DNA of 64,000 bases from Flectonema sp. DT1601 (Eukaryota > Euglenozoa > Diplonemea > Diplonemida > Diplonemidae), in NCBI GenBank assembly GCA_964019425.1, contig OZ025815.1, forward strand, positions 868,001-932,000, in the 5' to 3' direction. The notes beneath the pieces are model-generated. The model was not told the origin of the DNA. It did not search any database and saw only the letters and a list, made by a program, of their open reading frames with translations. A program made the position numbers and the translations under genes. Shown here piece by piece: positions 57,021-64,000 of this stretch (position 1 is the stretch's first letter; each line of letters opens with the position of its first letter).

Positions 57021-59009
57021 GTGGTGATAAAATATTAAGTTTTGGGGATGTTCTTTTTTCTTTTTTTTATTATAAGTTTATATCGCAGATCGTGCGACGA
57101 TAATACGAACCTGTGTGTAGATGGAGGTATGTCTCTCAGTGGACTTTCTTATTTTGTTATCGAATCATCTCTTCATTATGGATTTCTCAATTTGTGTGTG
57201 ACATATTTGTGCGAATTGTTTTTTTTTTTTTTTTTTTTTCGTTTTGCACTTTTCTTTTTGGTCGAGCGCAGGCTACAAAAACACGTAGAGGCTGCGGGGA
57301 TATATCTAACCCTTGTCCGCGCCTGAAAACAAAAAAACTGCGACCCCAGATAATCGAATATGAGCACGTATTTTCTTAATTTTGTTTTATCCACTTCGAC
57401 GAGAAAGCACACACAACACACACATGAATTGTACCACTCATAAAGCTAGAAGGTGGACTCCGACATATCTACAAACCGAAAAAAAAAAAATTCAAAGATA
57501 TTACTTATTTTAAAAAAAAGAAACGAGAAAAAGAACAAGAATTAAAAAAAAAAAAAAAAAGGTGGTCACTCATCACATCACCTTAGATTGACCCGAAATG
57601 TCAATATAAAAAACTCTTTTAGGTTGAATTTCTGTTTATTTTTATTTTTTTTTTGCTTGTTTTTTGTAAATAAGAATAATTAATATTTCCGTTACCACAT
57701 AAAAGTGTGAAGCTCAAATATAATTTTTTTTTTTTTTAAATTTAGATTTGGTATTCCTTTTTATACCGACATAGTCGGAGAAGAAAACTATTCAGATTGA
57801 AAGCCGTTTTATTTTCTCCCCGTGAAATAAGAGAGATTCTGTCTGCGTTCAATGAAAATTATAAAGGTTTTATTCTGAATTGGTTTTAATATTTTATAAA
57901 TCCTTGAAGAAGAAAAAAAAACGAAACGACCATGTTATCAGAACCTGTTGTTTGGTCTTCGTCTTCGAGGTTGAGCTTCTTTTTTTTTCTTTTTTTTTTC
58001 CCTTTTTTTTTTCTTCTTGTAATATAACAAGCGAGCGTTTTTTTCCACTTAATTTTTTTTATATTTTTTTTTAAAATGTTTCACTAGCTGTCAAACAAAA
58101 TCCCTTGTCCGAATAGTGAACAACTCGAGTCACATTGTCTATCAAGGCATTGTAGTTGTTTTATAAAAAAACAGGTAATTATTTATAATTTCCTAATCCC
58201 ATCTCTCTCTGATTTCTGTCACATACCCTTTCACGACGTTTTTTTTTTTTTTTTTTTTGTTGTATTATTCACGTGCATGTGTTTGGCTGTTTTTTTTTGT
58301 AGAAAAAGGCTTGAAAATCCTTTTTTCTCTGTAAAAAATAGTACTGTCGCATCACAGTGCAGTTGGAACCACCACCAACACAAAAAAAAAAAAAAAAAAA
58401 AAAAAAAATTATTCTTGTAATTAACGATTTTACAAAAGACTCCAAGGTTTTGTGGTCTCTGAAGTGAAGTCGGAGTGTTGCAAGCCTGAGGACCAAATTT
58501 ATAAGTTTGGAAAAAAAAAAAAAAAAAAAAAAAATCGAGGCCAGTAAGAAATTTGCCCTGTATAGATAAAACTAACAATATACATATGAGTCCTTTTTAC
58601 ATGTCCGTCTTCTTCCTTTTATTTAAGGTTCTTGTTGTATGTCGCTGTGGTATATGCGACCGACCGAAAACAAACACACTAAAGAAAAACCTTCTCCTCC
58701 TTTCCCATCCTCACATTTATTTTATAAAGAAATTTGTTGTACTTTTTGTTAGCTGACTGGAATCGGTCGCTTCAATCAGGTTGGCATCTGAATATAAAAA
58801 AAAACAAACAAACAAACTTTTTTATTTTATAAAAGAGAAGTTAACTTAAATATCGATTAACGTGGAAAATATTATTCTACTCTTCCCCTCTCTTCAGATG
58901 TTCGACACGAATGATGGTATCTTCTTATAGGTTATGAATTTAGTGAGAATATAGTTAGTTATTTTTTACCTCCTTTTTTAGATAATAAAAAAAAAAAAAA
59001 AAAAAAACG
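57021..59009 (+). other. Two-kilobase low-complexity spacer
   Basis: Many A and T tracts (for example 57218-57239, 58239-58258, 58381-58408 and 58510-58534) and one dispersed repeat copy (57765-57862). No frame longer than about 115 codons that is not a homopolymer artefact, and no RNA gene that I can support. It ends in CCTCCTTTTTTAG (AG 58980-58981) and an A-rich leader. Confidence 0.55.
57765..57862 (+). repeat. Dispersed repeat with short palindrome (partner at 51081-51190)
   Basis: ACCGACATAGTCGGAGAAGA, then AAGCCGTTTTATTTTC and TCTGTCTGCGTTCAATGAAA, matching the copy downstream of RidA with scattered changes and small indels. Confidence 0.55.
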
Positions 59010-60131
59010 ATGGCTGAAAACGATGAAATACCACAACAGCAAAGACCATTCGCGACAGTGATGCTAAACGGATGTCAAATTATAACGTGTCCGCTTCCGG
59101 ATGAGGGAACAACAACAACTGAGGCGGATATAACAGGCGAGTTAATGGAAGTGTTATGTGAGACTGGCATGCAGTTAGTTACTACTATTTTATCACCGAA
59201 CATTATACCAAAAGATAATACTCTTTGGAGAGGTACGCTACTACTTGATGGGACTCATTGTATCGAGTTGGGTTCTGTTGTGACTCGAAGACAAAATGTT
59301 GTTCGTTCTGAATACCTACCAACGTGTCCGATGTCAGTTCAGTTCTCAATGCATAATGAAAAGATTGATCCGACTATGAGAACAACTACTGACAGTGAAG
59401 AACAACTTATCACTTTAGTCAAAAAGATTTTGGAAGACCCAGAACTCAATCCCCGTCGAGGAGCTCTCCCTTCTAGAAGCGTTGAAAGCAAAGCTAAAGA
59501 ACACAGCGTCTACTTCGATGTGATTGGAAACACTGAATCTGATTGGGTTACTTTTATCAGACGACACAATCAAATATTTAATCTATTTCAGTATTCTGAA
59601 CAAGAGATAAGAGACCGTCAGATGGAAGGAGTCAACCTCATCGATGAGTTGCGTATTGTTTTATTATCAACAGAAAGAGTTCAGCTGTCAGAGCAGGAAG
59701 ATGAGGTCGACGAAGAGCTTGTTGAGTTCCTCAAAGAACTACTCTCTGAAAGAGATATGTCTTACCACGAAGTCCTTGCGGCTATTTCAGAAAAAGAAAA
59801 ATTCGTATTCACTTTAGCACCTGCATTCTCATTATTAATGAGGTTTTTGAATAGACATCGGGATTTATTCTGTTGGACAACAGACCCAGCTGCGCCTACG
59901 AGAGTGAGTCTGGCCGACCCATCCGTAAGTAGAGAGAGGAAGAAGGCGAGAAAACCTCGCAATCAAAAAAAGAATAACAACGGAATGGACAGTTGTATTG
60001 CACCTCCACATATGCAGCATGGATCTAGGACTCATCATCATCATCACCACCACCATCAGCATCATCACCACCACCACCACCACCATCAGTTTCAGCAGAT
60101 GCCTCCACAGATGCCTTACTGCGGATACTAG
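59010..60131 (+). CDS. Unknown protein with two RHxxxF-type segments and His-rich tail
   Basis: 373 aa; family not recognised. The first 120 residues look like a beta-rich domain (FATVMLNGCQIITCPLP, TLLLDGTHCIELGSVV). Two later segments resemble each other: WVTFIRRHNQIFNLF (about 177-191) and LLMRFLNRHRDLFCWTTDP (about 275-293). Each ends a helical stretch, which recalls winged-helix or OST-HTH-like folds, but weakly. Residues about 309-325 are basic (RERKKARKPRNQKK). The C-terminus has a run of His and Gln residues, then FQQMPPQMPYCGY. The basic and His-rich tail could bind RNA or metal. Start ATG follows a long A-rich leader. Confidence 0.65.
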   Translation: MAENDEIPQQQRPFATVMLNGCQIITCPLPDEGTTTTEADITGELMEVLCETGMQLVTTILSPNIIPKDNTLWRGTLLLDGTHCIELGSVVTRRQNVVRSEYLPTCPMSVQFSMHNEKIDPTMRTTTDSEEQLITLVKKILEDPELNPRRGALPSRSVESKAKEHSVYFDVIGNTESDWVTFIRRHNQIFNLFQYSEQEIRDRQMEGVNLIDELRIVLLSTERVQLSEQEDEVDEELVEFLKELLSERDMSYHEVLAAISEKEKFVFTLAPAFSLLMRFLNRHRDLFCWTTDPAAPTRVSLADPSVSRERKKARKPRNQKKNNNGMDSCIAPPHMQHGSRTHHHHHHHHQHHHHHHHHHQFQQMPPQMPYCGY

Positions 60132-60482
60132 TACTTGGGTGGTTGTTGTTGTATAAGGTTTTTGTTGTTTTTAATTGAAGTTAAAAACTAAAAAAAAAAA
60201 AAAAAAAACCATTTGAAAAGAAAAAGAAAAAAAAAATAATAATAATAAAGGGATGTGCGAGCTGAGTCTTGTTTTTTCCCTATCTGGTTCCTCTCTCATT
60301 CAGTTTTGTTGATTGCTGACAAAAAAAAAAAAAAAAAAAACACTGCTACTTGCTCCTGTCCTATCCTCTATGGTGGTGTTCGACGCGATTGCTTTTTTTT
60401 TTTTTCTTTTTCGAATTTTTTTAGATTCACAAATCACACTCATCTACTTCACAGAGTTCGTACCCCTAATGATTTACCTTAA
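60132..60482 (+). other. Spacer without recognised gene
   Basis: A and T tracts only. CATCTACTTCACAG (AG 60453-60454) is a likely acceptor. A very short upstream frame (ATGATTTACCTTAAATGA) overlaps the start of the next gene at the ATGA. Confidence 0.5.
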
Positions 60483-61046
60483 ATGAGGATCGCAGGAGAT
60501 GCCTCGACCAGACCACTGAAACCGGCAATTATCCGTTTTAAACCATCACCTTACGGAAAACCTGCACTTGAATTAAAAATAAAAACCTTGTGTTCTCGAA
60601 AATGGATTCCTGACAGAGGTATTTTGGATTTATCGAGTGCTACGAAGAGTAGCAGAAACTGGTTCATCAATTTTAATATTGTTAGTTTTTGTAAATTATT
60701 TTGTGATATTCTAAAAACGTACTATTTTAGTATTTTTGAACTGGTGATTGACGACTGTCAGATTACGGATATCAGAATTCTAGCAACCTATTTGGAAAAA
60801 ATAAAACTTCCGTCTCTTCGTCACATCTCATGCAGGCAATCAAATCCTGTTTGCGGATTACAACTACTAAGACCGCTCTGTTTACAATCATTATGCATTT
60901 CTGATGTGGGTGTTGGAACTAGTGTTTGGTTGAAATCTGTTATTCCGACTCTCTTATTTATCAACGGAGATGCTGTGAGAAACGATGATCCGAACGATAT
61001 AATAGAAAATATGAAATGTCTTTCTCTAACTGAAGAAGGTGGTTGA
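60483..61046 (+). CDS. Small possible leucine-rich-repeat protein
   Basis: 187 aa. The middle has leucine-rich-repeat-like phrasing (GILDLSSATKSS, FELVIDDCQITDIRILATYL, KLPSLRHISCRQSNPV, CLQSLCISDVGVG) and ends with VIPTLLFINGDAV. That resembles the capping end of the LRR domain of NXF/Mex67 mRNA export receptors (FPKLLRLDG). The N-terminus is basic. No NTF2-like or UBA part is present, so if it is related to Mex67 it is short. The assignment is tentative. The next gene starts 85 bases after the stop. Confidence 0.55.
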   Translation: MRIAGDASTRPLKPAIIRFKPSPYGKPALELKIKTLCSRKWIPDRGILDLSSATKSSRNWFINFNIVSFCKLFCDILKTYYFSIFELVIDDCQITDIRILATYLEKIKLPSLRHISCRQSNPVCGLQLLRPLCLQSLCISDVGVGTSVWLKSVIPTLLFINGDAVRNDDPNDIIENMKCLSLTEEGG

Positions 61047-61131
61047 TCACTGTTCGTAGTAATGATCAACTTCACAATTATGTTAAAAAAATTATTTACA
61101 AACAGTTCCTCCCCTCCATAGGCTGTTAAAG

Positions 61132-64000
61132 ATGGAGGGAGCATTGTTTTACATCCCAAGTCGGACTGAGGATTTGGAAAAAGAAGATCTACTCCCACCT
61201 GGTTCAATCATTGCAACATTGATGTCTATTGATCATTTGGGACAAGATGGATATCGTCAGGAAATAGAAACAGTTTTAAGTAGAATTACTAGTGATGGAG
61301 CTGAGGAGGTTTCAAAACAGTTCGATATGATCTACACGTTGTTAAAAAATAGAAAAGAAATGAACGTCGACAACATAGTAGCAGCTGTAGAAGCAATGAC
61401 TACCTCAATGCAATTTGTATTGTCCCTTCAAGAGAGGTTGTTGTTATCGGTGGAAGACCCACCCGCACCTGACTATCAAAACACACATTCAATGCATGCC
61501 AACGCAATAAAAATCTTGGGATGGTTTTTATCAAAATTCGTGATTCACGCGGAACATGAAATCTATCAAAAAGAGCTTCCATCGATTACGGGTCGAAAAA
61601 AAAAATCATCAAAACAAAATAAAGATTCAAAAAAATCTATTCCTCGTGAAAAGATTATTAAGAATTTAGTACAATCGATTAATTCAGACATGATGACTGA
61701 AGATGAAAAATACTACGGAGTTATACTACATGTTGCTACGGTCTTAGTTGAGAATCCTGTCTATTTAAAAAATCTACCTGGAAAGAATATTTCTAATTTG
61801 AGAGACTCTATATTCGAACTAGTGATTTCATTGGGAAAGGTTTTCAAAGATGTCGTCTCGTCTCAAATAGCTGACTTGATTACGGCGCATGAGCATTTTC
61901 CAAAATTTGCTGCTCTACTTTGCAAGGCTGTCGGATACGAAGAACCCTGGAGTTGTTCTTTTGTAGATGAAATATTGACAAGCATCGTTGACAGAGCGAT
62001 GAAAGTATCCACCGATTCGAAGAATATCGGCGTCTTCCTAACTGAGTTAGCAAACGCCCTACCAAATTCAGTTGAGAAAAACGTTGAAACCCTCCATGGA
62101 GCTCTTTTATCGGAAGCTCCTGCGATTCGAAAAGCTGCTCTAAACGGATTTTCACAGATACTGATATGCGGCAATAAAAAGGATAACAGCCAAACCTCAC
62201 ATGACAATCAATCGAAAGAAAGACTCATAGCATGCTTCTACGAAAGGATGTATGATATCAATAGTTGGGTCAGAGTATGTGTTTTAAATAATATAAAAGT
62301 GATCAGTCAATCTCAAGGAACTCTCACCATAGTCGAGCAACTTAAATTTCTTGAACATGCAGTGGAACGACTTATTGATAAGAATAGTTTTGTAAGACAT
62401 AGCGCAATGCAATGCGTGTCATCAATTGTTACTAACAACATGTTCAGTGATATGCTTGCGTTGTCAGCTTATAAAGTTCATTATCATCAAAAGTTAGATC
62501 AGATCGCAACCTCAGAGGCATCGGCAATCGGAGGACAGACAGCTGAAGAAATAGAAAAAGAGATTAAAACGTTCGACTTATCCGTCGGATTATCACCTGA
62601 AAAGGAAAGACTTCGATTCATTTACGTAGGTCTTCAATTTATAAAAACATTACACGAAGCTGTTGCTCAAATTATTAAGATTTCTAAAATGAAAACTGTC
62701 CAAGACGTGACTGAGTCACTACGTCTACTAACAACTCTCATCAGGTTCAAAGTCGAAAAGGCAACAACTTCCATGAGATCGATCTTCATTCAAATATTCA
62801 ACAGAGAAAGCAGCGTCAGAGATGTTGTCAAAGACTGTTTCTTAGATATTGTTTCTGGTCCTGGGATTATTGCAGGTGCGAAATCAGAGTCTGAGTCTCT
62901 TCAGTTGGTCACAAATCAACTTCTTCGAATTACTCAAAAATCAACTGAAGGAGAATTATCAGCATTAAGCAAACTACTGTCTGAGGTCGGAGTAGATTTT
63001 TGTGAGCAGCATGCGGATTGTTGTTGGAATCTAGTTGAAGTAATCAGAGAAAAGAATCTTTCAAAGGAAGACATAACACAAGACCATCGCGTAGCAATGC
63101 AACTGTTCTCAATATTATGTGGGGTCTGTCCTGACGTTGCTAACCATCACTTTATAGATCTAAGAAATTGGGCTCTACCCACACTCTGCTATGATAACCA
63201 ACTTGCGATATTTATATGCAAATCTCTTGAAGCTTGTGGACAATCAAAAGAATGGATCAAACAAAGTCTGATTGAAGGAGGGTCTTTATACGATTCTATA
63301 GGCTTATTGCTGATACCTGAAAAAGCCACTGGAATGGCTATTAATAAATGGGTTCCGGTAGCGAGAGCAGCGCTCTCCGCGGTCTACTCTCTGTGTTCGG
63401 AACCGAGTTCGTTTACAAAAATAATAGTTGATTCGTTGTTCTCGGAATACAGTAAACGTCTTCATGCGTACAACGCTGCTCCTAAAACTCATCACATCGA
63501 AGAAGACTTGTTAGCTGGAATGCCAAACTTATCAAAAGAAGGCGATGCGATGAAGAGATCAGCTCAATATTTACTTAGTAAGATGCTCTTTATTCTTGGT
63601 GAGTCTTCTCTTAGGGAACTTGGTTCGGCAGAACTTGCATACAGAGAAGAAATAGAATCTATTCACGCAAACAAAGAACAACAAGACATTCCAACAAAAG
63701 ATGTAATCGAAGAGGAACTCGGAATGGAATCAAAGGGAGCGAGAGAAACAGCTGCTGAAGACAGTTTAAATGAAAGAGAGAAATCAATACTCCTACCAAC
63801 ATCATTATGGGGGAAGCATTCTGGTTTGGTGGTTGCGGTTTGTTTGCAAAATTCTGAATTGTTTTCAGACCCGTGGTTGAAATCATGTGGAGTACTATGT
63901 TTCAGTATGTACATGTTAGTAACAGAACAGTTCGCTACTAATAACGTACAATATCTATTCAGCATCTTAAACTTTGCACAAGAACAAGTCATCCGTGTTA
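61132..64000 (+). CDS. NCAPD2: Condensin complex subunit 1 (CAP-D2), 3' end beyond window
   Basis: Open from the ATG at 61132 to the window end (956 codons), so the protein is partial; the family is usually 1,200-1,400 aa. It is alpha-helical throughout with HEAT-type repeats. Characteristic stretches are WVRVCVLNNIKVI, FVRHSAMQCVSSIV and SSVRDVVKDCFLDIV. The region EEELGMESKGARETAAED, followed by SGLVVAVCLQNSELFSDPWL and NVQYLFSILNFA, matches the cohesin/condensin HEAT core of CAP-D2. It acts in the SMC2-SMC4 condensin I complex in mitotic chromosome compaction. A Lys/Ser-rich insert lies near residues 153-170. An acceptor-like CCTCCATAG (AG 61120-61121) lies 11 bases before the start. Confidence 0.88.
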   Translation, partial: MEGALFYIPSRTEDLEKEDLLPPGSIIATLMSIDHLGQDGYRQEIETVLSRITSDGAEEVSKQFDMIYTLLKNRKEMNVDNIVAAVEAMTTSMQFVLSLQERLLLSVEDPPAPDYQNTHSMHANAIKILGWFLSKFVIHAEHEIYQKELPSITGRKKKSSKQNKDSKKSIPREKIIKNLVQSINSDMMTEDEKYYGVILHVATVLVENPVYLKNLPGKNISNLRDSIFELVISLGKVFKDVVSSQIADLITAHEHFPKFAALLCKAVGYEEPWSCSFVDEILTSIVDRAMKVSTDSKNIGVFLTELANALPNSVEKNVETLHGALLSEAPAIRKAALNGFSQILICGNKKDNSQTSHDNQSKERLIACFYERMYDINSWVRVCVLNNIKVISQSQGTLTIVEQLKFLEHAVERLIDKNSFVRHSAMQCVSSIVTNNMFSDMLALSAYKVHYHQKLDQIATSEASAIGGQTAEEIEKEIKTFDLSVGLSPEKERLRFIYVGLQFIKTLHEAVAQIIKISKMKTVQDVTESLRLLTTLIRFKVEKATTSMRSIFIQIFNRESSVRDVVKDCFLDIVSGPGIIAGAKSESESLQLVTNQLLRITQKSTEGELSALSKLLSEVGVDFCEQHADCCWNLVEVIREKNLSKEDITQDHRVAMQLFSILCGVCPDVANHHFIDLRNWALPTLCYDNQLAIFICKSLEACGQSKEWIKQSLIEGGSLYDSIGLLLIPEKATGMAINKWVPVARAALSAVYSLCSEPSSFTKIIVDSLFSEYSKRLHAYNAAPKTHHIEEDLLAGMPNLSKEGDAMKRSAQYLLSKMLFILGESSLRELGSAELAYREEIESIHANKEQQDIPTKDVIEEELGMESKGARETAAEDSLNEREKSILLPTSLWGKHSGLVVAVCLQNSELFSDPWLKSCGVLCFSMYMLVTEQFATNNVQYLFSILNFAQEQVIRV

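Noticed and set aside
57042-57421. Overlapping frames of 81-94 codons on both strands after the GTPase gene
   Set aside because: They depend on T tracts read as Phe runs or A tracts read as Lys runs.
58231-58578. Minus-strand frame of 115 codons
   Set aside because: Made of homopolymer-coded Phe and Lys runs; no credible protein.
61863-62207. Minus-strand frames opposite the condensin gene
   Set aside because: The + strand is one uninterrupted frame with clear condensin features; these are shadows.

Overview
This window is nuclear DNA from a unicellular eukaryote. Three things show this: spliceosomal introns of about 58-350 nt in a mitochondrial carrier, a RidA and a GTPBP1-type gene; proteins such as SMN, condensin D2 and 2OG oxygenase; and AT-rich spacers full of A/T homopolymers. 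The standard code fits, with TAA, TGA and TAG all used as stops. Every gene found lies on the + strand. Most starts are preceded by a pyrimidine-rich tract plus AG and a short A-rich leader. That layout resembles a directional gene cluster with spliced-leader acceptor sites, as in Euglenozoa, but the lineage is not proven. A flagellate protist, perhaps an excavate, is my best guess.

Region 1 (1-44,060) is a head-to-tail array of 17 copies of one gene: 15 full length (574-579 aa), one 5'-truncated, and one clear pseudogene. Each protein has an invariant Cys-rich cytosolic start, about six membrane spans that differ strongly from copy to copy, a linker with the motif YRPYLP, a second variable patch, and a class III nucleotidyl-cyclase-like domain that is almost identical in all copies. 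Five of the six usual catalytic positions are substituted, so the domain looks like a pseudocyclase. The pattern is constant 5' block, variable sensor, constant output domain, with mosaic copies. It suggests a family of membrane sensors diversified and homogenised by gene conversion.

The spacers fall into two classes. Class A (around genes 1-7) carries relics of LSU rRNA domain II in five of seven spacers. Class B (after genes 7-17) shares a different 3' block and has received several insertions: a 1.24-kb element with about 100-bp terminal inverted repeats enclosing an LSU rRNA relic; a TA-flanked element of about 0.9 kb carrying a broken Ulp1/adenain-like protease fragment; a MITE-like element; an antisense LSU relic at truncated gene 12; and an SSU rRNA relic joined to pseudogene 14.

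Region 2 (45,000-64,000) holds ordinary single-copy genes: an SGNH esterase, an ADPRM-type metallophosphatase, a three-exon mitochondrial carrier, a RidA, a Tudor-less SMN, a long coiled-coil protein, a 2OG-Fe(II) oxygenase, a three-exon GTPBP1-type GTPase, an unknown protein with a His-rich tail, a small possible LRR protein, and the 5' part of condensin subunit D2, which runs off the window end. Spacers here hold low-complexity tracts and a few dispersed repeats. No tRNA gene or CRISPR array was seen.
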